The position numbers and the translations under genes were made by a program. The notes beneath the pieces are model-generated. The model saw only the letters and a program-made list of their open reading frames with translations. It was not told the DNA's origin and made no database searches. From Fasciolopsis buskii (lineage: Eukaryota; Platyhelminthes; Trematoda; Plagiorchiida; Fasciolidae), in NCBI GenBank assembly GCA_008360955.1, contig LUCM01000012.1, forward strand, positions 62,001-126,000: DNA of 64,000 bases, in the 5' to 3' direction. Below, piece after piece: positions 49,886-61,944 of the stretch. Position 1 is the first letter of the stretch. Each line of letters begins with the position of its first letter.

Positions 49886-51642
49886 CTTGCGTGCGCGTCC
49901 TAGTCAGGATTTATGGTAAATCTTGAGAATATTTCTCCCTAGGAACAAAAGGCACCAATAACTAAATCTCCTAATCTGAACAATTCAAAATATATTAAAA
50001 ATCAAGGGTAGGTCGCATCAAATTTTTTGGTGAGCTAGATAAATTATGATCATTTCTTATTTTACGTTAACCTAATTGATACTAGGCCCGAACAACCGAA
50101 TTCGTTTTTCTAGGATTCTTCGACAACGGCATCCTTTTGGGAAAAATAATTACTGCTTTTGAGTGACACTTATATCAAGATAACTCAGATTTACGGAATT
50201 GATAAATGCTAGTTCTCTGTGCCTTGCATAACCACTACACTTATAACTTATTGTAATGCCGAAATTACATTTTCACTACTATACACCCTGTCAGTAGGTA
50301 AAAATCAACAAAATTCACCACGGTTTCACTGAAAGTGCCCACTCACATCGACAGGCGGGAAAATCCATCCAAAATAGTTACTAAATTCCACACATCAAGG
50401 AACCGACTGAACCAAACCAACTACACAAAATAAAGAAACGGCTAGTATTCGGACGAAGCTTTGCTGCGATTTCACACTAATATAATAACTTTGTGGGTAT
50501 TCACACCACTCCATCGGGTAGGTAGGTTATGATACAAACGAAGTAGGTTATGATAACGACGCACAAATCAGTTGAGTACATCAGCTCAACTGCAAAGACA
50601 TACTGAAACAAGTACACCAGGGTGGTCTATTCCGCTTCTAAGTCCCTTACCTCTGGTTGGAAAGGTTAAGCTCCTGCAAACTAACCGAATCAAGCGACAT
50701 GAGCCGGTAAATCGCGATTTCCATTCTGTACAATATAAGCTTTGACCGCTAATTGTTATGCTTACGATGCACCCTGCTATTGTAGGCTGCCTGTAATTTG
50801 ACTGCAGGTCACTGGAACAATAGCGATTTGATTACCTAATATATTTTCGGGTGTCTTTATGGCCGGACTGTTAATCTCAATACACGGAAGAATGGCTCAG
50901 TGTCTTCTGTCACTTTATTCTAGTCCATTCCATCTCATGGATTTGGCCGCTTGAATATATGCAGACGAAATGCGTTTGTTTGTGTAAGGGTAAAGCAAAA
51001 CCGACTTCGTCATTGGAGTTTCATGGTGTGGAAATGGTTGGGTAATCCATTGACTATTAGGTCCCACTTTGCTCATGCTGTTTTCACTCCTTTATGATGT
51101 ATCACTAGTGGCGCTTTCTATGGTGGACATTCGATAGTGGGAATTTTGTTACTACAGGAAACTCTACCATCAGTTAAGTACTACCAACATCATCTGTTTT
51201 CCACCTCACACGTCATTTGAGATTTCATCACTCTGAGATGAGCAAGGTCACATAACACATTTCAGACTTATTTCTTTTCTTGTTTTGCAAACTGAACATT
51301 TCTTGCGCGAGTTAGCATTATGTTTTGTTCTCGAAAACCTATCGTCGACGCAAAGAAATCATAAACAATTTAATTGGAGGCTATCAGCTGTTATAATGCA
51401 ATGAAATTTGTCACTGTACTCGTTGGAACTGTCGATTGCGGCGATTCCACATTAACATTAGGGTTCCGAGATAGTCCAATGACACTAATGCATAGCTCAA
51501 ACCCTAATTTGTCCATGGATACTTAAAATTTTCAACTTTTTCGGCATGCTGCTTAGCATGGTGTATCCTTTTCGTATTTCGCGGCATAATAAAGGCGGAT
51601 GTTTTCTGCATCATGAAACAAGCAAACATCCTCAATACTCAC
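49886..51642. other. 3' flank of the FABP relic at 51643
   Basis: Exon 4 of the - strand FABP relic should lie here. I looked for a counterpart of the VGDV...TYHK exon and did not find one, so it is either lost or too diverged to see. No other gene or repeat is recognised. Confidence 0.4.
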
Positions 51643-52836
51643 GGCTGTCACTATGTCATGGTGTAATTCACGAACAATGTGGATGACTTACTCAGGACTG
51701 GTTTGAATCTGGGTGATCTTGCTTTCCGTGTCCTTGATAAATTTACTCTACAAAAGAAACCGTTTTCACATGATACGTAATTGGGCGAGTAAATTAATTA
51801 CGGAGTGTGTAGAAATATGTTGGTAAGTGTCAAGGATTCATATGGCCATTTACATTAGCTTTCGTCGCCCGAATATTTATCTTGGTTCTCAGCATTTTGC
51901 TGTCATATTTCTTTTATCTAAAATCACCGAAGTTTGCGACTTTCAACGAGATCGATCCATAGACAGGATTGGTTTTATTAAGTTACCCAATGGTTCTGTT
52001 TTCAAGTACAATGCTTTTTCGGCTGATTGCTTCCAAAAGCAATATTTACAGCAAATACATATTTATGTGAACAATATTCCAGAAAACTCATTATTTCCTT
52101 GAATAATTTTCGGCTTCTCATGTGTATCAGGTAAAATGTAATCTCGTTAGTGACCTCGTTTGCCTGGTTTTTATTATGTCAGCGAACCTAGTAGAAAACC
52201 ACTCTGGCCGATGTCAGGACATATCTTAAAGAGGCAGACTAAGGCTGTGCCACCAACTTATTCATTCGAATATTTACCCTCACCAGTTCGAATTCTTCCA
52301 AGGCCTAACGGTTTCCTATCCCGCTGCGTTTCAGTGTCAGGGAGCATCTACAATGAACGATGGAATTTTTGCATATCGCAAAATCTCACTTGTCGATGAA
52401 TTCAGCCGCAGTCTATAAATTGCCTATTTGTTATATAATTCTGTGTACTACGGCTTAGGCCTCCTCAACTAAAAGGCCTAAATGTTTCGAAGATGACTGT
52501 TTACATCATACAATTTGACTAAACTGGCATCAGCCGAAACTCACCCTCACTTTCCGACCACTGAACGATTCATCCTCAAATTCCTCACCAAATGTGAACG
52601 TGATTTCGGATTTCTCCACTGGCGAGTGTAGTTCCATGGTCATTTTATTTCCATCAAGTGTGAATGTGACTACTCCTTTTTGATTCTCCAAATTTTCTTT
52701 TTTGACCTCGGTTACACTTGTTAAATTAAATTTATTCATCAAAATATTAATCTCTGGTTTCTCTACCGAGTTCATTTAAAAGAGCCTCTATATTTTTGGC
52801 GTGATCCAAACTCCACGTGCCGGCGAATTGAGCCAT
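51643..52836 (-). pseudogene. Broken fatty acid-binding protein gene, exons 1-3
   Basis: This is a relic of the same lipid-carrier family as the gene at 28890. Exon 1 runs 52836-52767 (70 nt, MAQFAGTWSLDHAKNIEALL). Exon 2 runs 52717-52545 (173 nt; TFTLDGNKMTM, FGEEFEDESFSGRKV) and ends at AGG|GTGAGT. Exon 3 runs 51747-51643 (105 nt; SKFIKDTESKITQIQT) and ends at GCC|GTGAGT. The exon sizes equal those of the intact gene. Two defects stand out. The intron 1 acceptor that would keep the frame ends in AA, not AG; the next AG is 1 nt later and shifts the frame into a stop. Exon 3 has an in-frame TAA where the intact gene has an Asp/Asn pair. No exon 4 was found. Exon sequence is otherwise well kept, so loss of function may be recent. 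Confidence 0.85.
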
Positions 52837-52924
52837 TGTTTGCCGGAATGAACCTTTGCTTCGGTCACAGGTTTGATTCACTCGGGATCGGCTTCTCCCA
52901 TGAACTTGCACGCCAAACTTACGA

Positions 52925-52933
52925 CCTTATATA
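52925..52933 (-). promoter_or_regulatory. TATA box of the FABP relic
   Basis: TATATAAGG on the - strand, about 90-97 nt upstream of the start codon at 52836. It is identical to the box upstream of the relic at 1100. Confidence 0.62.
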
Positions 52934-55589
52934 CTTCAGTCAGTCTAATTTACGGTTGCATTGGACTGACTTTTAACACTTTCATACGCACAGAATCGGT
53001 CCTCCTACTGTTTACCCGTACAAGAATGAAGCGGAGGTTAGATAACAGTTCATATTGGTTGCTTACCAAAGAATAGGCAATAAAGTGTCACATTTGATAC
53101 TTGATTATAAATAAAGGGCGATATCACCGAAACCGACCAACATCACAATGGACAATGCCGGCACTTGCACCAAAAATAGAGCTGTAAACTTGCGCTACAG
53201 ACGTGTTTACATCCCATCGCACTTCACACGGTAGTGGTTATGCACATCAATATTTACGCAAAATTGTCCGACTAAAACAGTTCAGAACGTTCTAAATTCT
53301 GCTCTCTGGATGCAGATTCCTAGGTGACGGAACAAGTTATCACACCGTAAATATACGGCCTGTGATTGAAAGCGCGGGTAATCTGCTACAATGTTTTTAA
53401 GCAAAGTTGCACCGTATTTCGAATGATTTCTCGGTAGATTGTTTCGTTATTCATGCTCCGGGTTGAGAACTGTTTTTTCCTTGTTGATACGATTCAACAT
53501 TAGCGGCAGTATCCGATGAAACTTCTTATGGTCCGATCAAAATGTGAATTTAACGAAGCAGTTGTAAGTCACTCCGATAGGTAGAAAAACCCTGGAGCGT
53601 AATTCGTCTGCCATACAGAGCATATAGAAATATCATCAAACACTTGCTTGACTTGAGTAGTGTGTATTTCTGATTGAGTTTTAAATTCGTCTTCTAATCA
53701 TTTCTGGTAAATTAGATCCAAGATAGATAATCACTACCACAGTGTTCCAAAATTGTTCTGTCAAAAGCTCTCCTCCAGCAGTCCCAATAGATAATTCTCA
53801 GCAATCACACGAATAAACGGGACGTAAGGAGATGTTAACACATTTTGGTTTCGTAATAAACAGTCACTAGGTGATCTATGTAATAATTTTTCACCATCTA
53901 GGGAGAAAACCAATTTTTATGTACATCTGAACAAATTACTTTTAACTTCAACCTATTCGGTAGTTGTTTCTTTAATTACTTCGGTGAGATGTGTGAATAA
54001 ACGACCGCCCGTAAGTCGTTTGTTGACTGCAAATAAGATTAAGTTTACATGTACGCGGGTGGGCGAAATGTATAACCGGTTGATCATTTTCCGTGGCAAA
54101 CACTGGCATACGCAAACACTGGATCATTGTTGTATTGCTTTGCTTTTTATGTCAAAGTCAATAAAATTTTTCAGGCTATCTATTTTGAATGTATTGCTTG
54201 CTAGGCTGTCGGCATTTCAGTGTCCTTTGAACGATTCTCTTTGGCTCTGTTTGCTAGATAGTCTAATGGCTGCTAGTTGACCTGCTGTCGCATTCATGTC
54301 GCAGGCAGACCTTGCGTGGTGCCTAGAGCGAACGAAAAAAAACCATAGTCTGAAGATTTCACTTGAAAGTTCAAATATTCCAAAATCTTAGGTCAACACA
54401 AAAGTGCCTGCTGGAAAAGCGTCCTAGGACAGCGTCGAAGGTACAAACGATGTTGAGCTAAGCACAGTTCTACATGTGAATAAGGTTATTTGAATTATCC
54501 AGAAAGTCTAATGTTGTATGATTTTAACAAAAAGGATCTGCTGTTGTCTAATCCGAACGGTTCATTTATCCGAGGTTAACCCAATACGGCGTTCGCGAAT
54601 GGAACATTGCATGCACTGATGTAGTTCATCCAACGACAATCCAAACTACTAATCACTATTTATTGTAACCATCCATATATTCGGCGGCTTCATTTTACAA
54701 CTATTTCTTGGGCACTGAAATTACGTTGCCTTTTTTTACAAATACTCTAAGATCACCATCATCCTGACCTTTGCCAAACGAAAACCACAATGTGTATGAA
54801 TTGCACAATTCACATCATCCTTCTATGATATATTCCTTAGTTTTAGACAGACATACGTGGTTGAAATGGCTTGATTATGACTGACCGAAAGCGAGTTTCT
54901 TCACCAATTGGTAACAGCTAAATGTACTCCGTGGGACTTCCCAAATTCGAATGTATCAACAAAGATGAATCCATATATCTGCCCTGACCATTTCGCCATA
55001 ACACTGTGTCATACTACATCAGTAGGAAATTCAGCTTTGTAACAGCAACAAATGTATTAGCAGCGCAGAAAAGTATGCTAAATAGTCCAACTCGTAATGG
55101 AAGAACGCTGTCCCGATGACACACGCAACATTCTAGCGATGGAACCCGGTAATCTTACCTGACGGGTGGCAATAACTTCAGTAAACAAAAACAAAACCTT
55201 TCACTTGCAATATATCACAGCGGATAAAAGCACCACGAAATAATTTGGTGGAAAGTGTTCATTCATATACCTTATCCTCCCCAAATTCCAGCATGATGCT
55301 AAAGTGAACCAACGGAAGTTTATTAGGCATTATTAATCAGGATGCATCTTATCAAGACTAGAAAATATGTTTGATTTGCTGTAATTTGTCATCACTTAAA
55401 TCAGCTTTTTTCGCCCAGTTAATTTATTAATCTTCAGCAATTATAGAATACCACAGTTACTTGCGGAGGAAAATTTAAACTAACATTGGACGGCTGAAAC
55501 AACTCACTAAATAACGAACTCATTGGCTTCACTCATTAACGAGACTGATCACAAGCTAAGGTCCATTGAAGTGTTTGTTTTCTGCTTAG
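52934..55589. other. Intergenic DNA, nothing recognised
   Basis: AT-rich, with a chance-like frame at 53984-54280 (+). No repeat shared with other parts of the window was noticed. Confidence 0.4.
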
Positions 55590-55812
55590 GGTTGAGATCA
55601 CCGTTTCAAGGCAGCTAGGCGTTACACCTCGGCAACAGCGCAAGCTAATCAGCCACATGAGAGACTACGCAAATTCCGTCGCAGAAACTGTGGAGGCTAA
55701 CTCGCTGAATGTGCCCGTTTATCTTATCCAGGCGGTCGTGTCGCTCGACGCAGAACTAAGGACAAGCCTTAGGGTTCACTTGCGTTGCAGCCTGCCCTTC
55801 AACAGTATTTAA
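55590..55812 (+). CDS. Candidate terminal exon, unknown protein
   Basis: A pyrimidine-rich acceptor (TTTGTTTTCTGCTTAG, ending 55589) leads into 73 open codons ending at TAA 55810-55812. Local G+C is clearly higher than in the flanks. The peptide has a regular, helix-forming make-up (VEITVSRQLGV, RKLISHMRDYANSVAE, VYLIQAVVSLDAEL). Entry is one base before the first codon. I do not recognise the family and no upstream exon was identified. Many frames of this length occur by chance in the window, so the support comes from the splice site and composition only. Confidence 0.27.
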
Positions 55813-58800
55813 TGCATTTTTTTACGAGATTAAGGAACCCGAGGTAATCGATCGGAATCTTTTTCCACCATTGCATATAAAGCTCTCAAGAGTGATGAAA
55901 ACGCGGTTTCCATAAAAAATAACATGAATGGTAGTCAGCTGATCAAGTCCCGGTTCCACCATGATTTTCGATTGCTGAACGTGCGTGAATTGCCGAATTC
56001 ACACATCGCCTTGAACGAGGAGCTTCCGCATGGACGCTCCTGGTGGTGGAGGGCACATGCATACATCATATATCTTTAGGTGTGCATTGCCACGCAAATG
56101 GAGCATTTGACTTAAAATGCCGATAGCCAACGGAAAAATGGCAACCGGTTACATGGGGTCTTCCTACAGATTAGGTCATGAGAGCAAATAACGGAAAGTT
56201 ACGGTTCTGAGGAAGTTTATCAACAAGCGTTTATGCCTGAGGACACAAAGCAACTATTAGACAGGTGAACAGAATCAATTTGAAACGCAAACCTGGTTGT
56301 CCATTTGCCAATGTACCTCGGAGTTAGATTAGATGATTTGCATGATTAAACATTGTTTTAGGATACATTTAGATTCAATATGTTCCTTTGTGGAATCTGC
56401 TATTCTGAAGCGTCTCTACCCTAAAACTCAGTGGATCTGTTTTACTCTCAGCTGAGACCCGATACATTTCAATCTGGTTCACTAAAATAAAACCATTTTA
56501 TCTCTTGTGCGGCAGCGTATGAGATGTTTGGAAAACAGCCGATGGTAGTCAATGCAATCACCAGCGGTTGGAGGATTGCAATTTGTCATATTCACGTGCA
56601 AATGCTGCATTGTTGATCGTCTTATCATCCCTTTACAGTCTCATTTTCTTCCGAACCGCAGTTGTGTCTAGGCGACAATGCTCACTGTATAATTTAAGGG
56701 CCAGAAATTTGATTGTTGATACCCTTATCATCCAGACGAAATGAAAGACCTCATTGAAAGTATAAAAACCGAAGAATCATGCCATGTTCAGTAACTGTTG
56801 ATTTCACCAAAAAATCAGACAATTTAAATTGATTCGTGTGAGTTAATTTCTTAGTTTCTTTGTTGCGCTGAGCCACTTTGAGAAGCCACTGAAAAGACCA
56901 TAAAATGTTTTCACTTCACAGTACTTACATCGAAGGATTAATCTATGTTCTCAGTGGAATAGTGGTTGCCTGTGATTGTCAGTAAGTTAAACAAGTAGAA
57001 CAAACGCTTACTGACAGATTGTCAATTTCCGTGGAGAGAATTAACCACTCAAAATGATGAAATTTGAGAATATCACCATTTGGGGTTGTGTTCTTGATTA
57101 ATACATGAACCGCTGATTTTGTGACAAAATGGACATGCCTGTCTGAGATCGCAGCGGTAACAAACTAGTAAATCCCTATTCAAACCGGTTGGAACAGAAC
57201 TAGTGAAACGAAATGAACAACAAAACAACTATCAGAAAGTCGCTTCACAGTACCTGTACAACATCGTGAGGGAACCATAAAAATAATCTATTCAATTGAA
57301 ACTAAGTGACGTTAACGGTTTGTGACTCTGTACAGTTGAAGAGAAGAAATCACTCCGGATCCCTTCGTTGAGTTAATTGTATATCTGTCAATTTGAACAG
57401 CGAGTGATAATTTGTGTCTATCTTGTAGCTCATCCCGCCGGGTCTTCATCACGTTCATGGCTAGAAACCCTCGTTGTTCGTTTGCAGAAATCCGCGATGT
57501 TAGGTTAGGCAGATAGCAGACTTATAAATATTGCGACTGGTCCAGTACGACAGATGGCAAAAATAATTACGCGAATTTTGAAATCGTTATTGACTGAATG
57601 CGCACATGGTTGACCACATGCATGCGTTGTCTATTTCTGCATAGTCTGGACATCATTCGAGGCGACACTAAAAGTCTATAGTGGTGCTAAATCGCAGAAG
57701 GCAGTTCCATATGTCCGATTACGTAAAACATGCCACACCGCTTGAATCGCCCCGCATCTGGGTAGTTAATACCTATATCAAGAACACTGGAGTGGATAAG
57801 GAAAAATCGATTGGGGTCTGGTTAGGTGATTTGTGCCGATTGCTTCAAAAGACCTACTGGCTTGATTAAGCATGAGTGGCCAGCGCGCAACATTGCAGAA
57901 TATGAGGGAACCCAATTAGGCAATAGAAATAAGTGCAGACCTCAGGTAAATCAAGAAAATTCTCAAAAAACAATCTCATTCCAGGGCACCCACAGCTACG
58001 ATATAGACGTTTATTTTCATACGGTATCTTAAATGATATTCCGCTTCACAGTTCCCTTTTTCTCAAGCCTCGTCAACTTCGACTTCTTCCGCCTGCACTC
58101 CGTCAAGCATACCGATCAACTGTACCTTTTGCTTTATTTTATTAATGAAACAACCGTGCATATCATCTTCACGAAAGGCCTTCGGCCAACAGACTGCTGC
58201 CAAGAGCTCACAGTGGACCCACGGGTAATTGGTATCTTTTGTGTCAGTGAGACATGAAATCAAGTAGAGTAATTCAGTAGGCCACGCCTAATATATTGCC
58301 AAGCTATTTCCTGCACATAACCGGTGACGAGTCAGCTCACACTGGCGCAGGAGTTGTCTCAAGTGACAGTGCTGAAAAGGCCATATCAGACTTGATCCCG
58401 GTCAATGGAAATTGAAGTGGCTTAGGATTCGCAGGGTTTATTAGTTTCCCAAATGATAATTGTGGTCAGCACACCTTATTTGTCATCTCGACATGCGTTC
58501 CAGCGGAATACAGCGGTGACAAGCATAAGGAGGTGGTGCTATGACGTGCTTGTGCGCACGAGCGAATCTCGGAAAATTTACCACTACTAGGTGGTATTTA
58601 TGCGCAAATTGGAAAATCTAATGTGGTCAATCGATTATTCTAATTATTCGGGTTTTAAATAGCTCTCTACACATAGGTAATCTCAGTTGCAGCAATGGCA
58701 CTGCAGTAATCTATCGCTGGCTTGGTTCTGTCCATAACTATTTAATTGTACTTATTCACCTACGTAAAGTCGGACAAAGCATTAGTTTAAATGAGATTTT

Positions 58801-61794
58801 CACTGCAACTCAGTGGTCTTTGACGCAAATCTCAGACGCTGTTAGCCTTATAACGCGTCTGATCGGAATTTTGGCACCATTTAATAGCACAGGATTTCAG
58901 GCGAGCCAAAGATTCGAACGAACAAAAAATAAATGAACGCTGCCATTAAACCAAGCAAATGATGAACTTGGCAGAATAAATCTGTCATCTTGAGTCTGAT
59001 GTCCATTAACGATACTGGATTTCCAATTAGTCCCTAAATTTAATGGAGCAAAAGCGTTAACTCACGGATTTTAGACAGTGAATTTGATAGAAGGTATCTT
59101 CGACGTCACGTGGCAACAAGCATTATGAAGAACTGTAATTTAAGGTAGCGCGAGAAATGAAATTAACAACCGCTTCAGGTGATAGTCAAAGACAGTTCCT
59201 GGCAGGCGGCGAAGGCTCAACCATTGGGCAGAACACTTCCAGCTAATCACGCGTTAAGGCAGTTACCACCACGTCAACAGCAGTGAGTTCTCGGGATAAA
59301 TCCTTTGAGCAACAACGGAATAAGAAATAAATTTGAGCATTCGACTGCTCAATGGGGAAGAATGTGCCGGGGCCGATGAACTTCGCAACCCACGCCTTTT
59401 CAAATGGATAGATCATCAAATCCTTTTCGCACTTAGTACTCGTATACTTAAGGCCTCTGAAGAATATGCGGTGAATTATCGAGTGCATTCGAAATGACTA
59501 TCAATTTCCGGGTGGGGTTGGCTCAAGTATCCATTGGGATTTAATTCCATCATGGAAGAGGCAACTGAGGATGGTTTAAGTGATCTTCAGGATACAAATG
59601 GCTAACTGTCAAATGGAGAGAAGCTGTGCGACCTAAATCAAGCGTTTGATCAAATCAGCGGAACATTGGCATATTACAAAGAAGGCTGAAACGTCATTTA
59701 GCAAGCGATTTTGAAATTAAGAATCATAAATTCTGTTTTACAAGACCGGACAACAGTAGTCCTGAACGTACTGTTGGATGAGGAAGAACCAACAATTGTT
59801 ATTCATTTCATTTACCTGATCAGCTGCTCGCTAAAGGATGGCATTAAGGCAGTAAATACGAGTGCGCACATCCTGGGATAAAGCGGCGTACGTCAATTTG
59901 AAATACTTGTGGTACGGCCTCATACTTTGTTGCAGTATTCTCAAATGAGTTTTCTTTCTGAGGAGATTGTTCGCTTCAAGATTTTTCTCCTTTTATATCT
60001 GTGTTGCATCATTATGATTGCATGGAGTGGTACAGTGAAAAAGGGGAATTTAAGGAATGGAGTATTTGCACATATTCAGGTAATGTCCTATCTCAGCTTC
60101 GTAGGCTTCGTTGTCTGGGTCACGAGTTGCGTTTAACGAACCCTCGTTTGCCACACCTTGTCCCATCTTACGTTTCCTCTCACGGTATGGAAAAAGTCAT
60201 ATGACGATCATCAGAAGACGTGACATTGTGAAGTGAGAAAATATACAACGAACCTAGGTAAAGTAGACTTCTCGGGTCTTAATCGATAGGATTCGAACGA
60301 TTTGTCAAACAACTGGTTGGAGACACTGAATATCAGTGAGCCGAGAACACTGAAAATTGCGTTGTCAAGTTCTGTCGAAACAGAATGACTGAGTTATGAT
60401 GTACTTGTACAGCTAGACGCTGTTCCACAAATTGTTCTTTGCAGGTCCACGTCCTTGCCACATTATTTATTCACTCATTTTATTGCAACGTGTAACTTCA
60501 TGGAAAAGCCGCGGTCAGTCAGGCTTGCCTTGGTATTCAACGTTGAGCGATGTTGATAGCGATGGATAAGATAAAAAGCAGAAGCGATTTTGGTGACCAA
60601 TTTCGGTTACTACATACCACTTGGGCAATGGCAAATTGATGATAAAGTCATCAAAGTCATCCACTGAATTGCTCGATTAACCGAAATAGAGTGATTTATA
60701 GTGGGAAGATGCAATACTGGATCCAGCATGTGCGCAAGTTTGCTACCAGTTTTCATTTGCCGTCCGATCCTTAGTCTCTCCTATTACTTTTGAATACCCA
60801 ACTCCTTAACAAAATCGCTCAACATTTAACAACACAATGGGTTCACTTACGCTGGTGTCGTCATTGTAAATAATGCAATCACTACGCGTGCGCACTTTTT
60901 TGTTACCTCTACATTCTGTGATCTTCCCCCAGCTTATTAGTAAATTAAACCATTTAGCTATTCGAAGTATTCCATGATAGAAAAACCGTTGTGGTGCCAT
61001 TCACTTTTAAAATTACTTTTGCAACCATTGATCACAATGCATATTGCCACAGTTGGTTGTGTGCAGTTCGATTCGACGAGTTCATACATGTAAACAGCAA
61101 TCAACCGAACTGTGCTCGCTTGTTCATCTTAACAACGTCAGCATACTGGTGAAATATGCAACGTGGATGACGGCGGCGGCCGCACGAATTTGGCTTGGCT
61201 ACATCGATTCGGCTCCAATGAACAAATTTTCTTGGCTGAAGATGCTGTATAAAGCCGTAGGCAGGATTTTGCTTTGCTTCGGAAACATTTATTGTGATTT
61301 CATATTGATGCGTGAAATTTTACTGTGTAAACACCTATAAGCCCAGACAAGTGCAGAACGATTTGGACTTTTCCAGTACAGTTCCTTCATTTGCATCTTC
61401 AAAATGATTTTTGACCGTCAATCTCTGTTTTCATTAAAATCTGATATTTTTAGATCGCAGTTTAAAATGTTTGAAAAAGATGATAATGAAAGCTACGTTC
61501 GCCAAATGATTCTTGCTTTTGAAAAAAATGAAACAGTTATGCAAACTGCCAACCGACAGATATGTTCAAACAACCAAATGTCAAGTGAAATAGGAAATAT
61601 TTGTGATCGTTTTTATTAGGTTTTCGCTCATTTGTGTTAGCTAATTAAGATCACAATGTGCAGAGACATACATTCTCTCACCGTGATAACCATGGGTCTG
61701 ATGAACGTTAAACAGGATTACCAAGTTGCGCTAATGGGTAGAAGAAACCATAAACCTCCATGCCCATCCGCGAGGTGTTTCAGGAAAATGCTTT
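55813..61794. other. Intergenic DNA, weak open frames only
   Basis: No gene I can defend. The protein-like frames are 57826-58032 (+), which has one CxxC, and 58063-58263 (-), which ends EEVEVDEA. They lie close together on opposite strands and lack decisive splice sites. Other frames (59243-59488, 59909-60204, 60806-61000, 61044-61340, 61404-61619) match nothing known to me. Confidence 0.35.
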
Positions 61795-61944
61795 TTTCAT
61801 AAAATAGTTCACCACGTGATACCATCGCTCAACTGACCGTTAAAAACCTGAGGAAGTACTGTAAAACCGTTTCATCCTTGTTAGGAATCGACTCTATTTC
61901 ATATCCTTCGCGCCCGAAATAGGACGCGAACCCGGGACGAACAA
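61795..61944 (-). mobile_element. tRNA-derived SINE, minus-strand copy at array edge
   Basis: Body and tRNA-like box B (GGTTCGCGTCC on the - strand, about 61920-61935) of the SINE family. This copy is diverged from the array units and has the CCCGGGTTCG form of the 11-kb copies. Its box A side runs straight into the first array unit at 61945. Confidence 0.75.
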
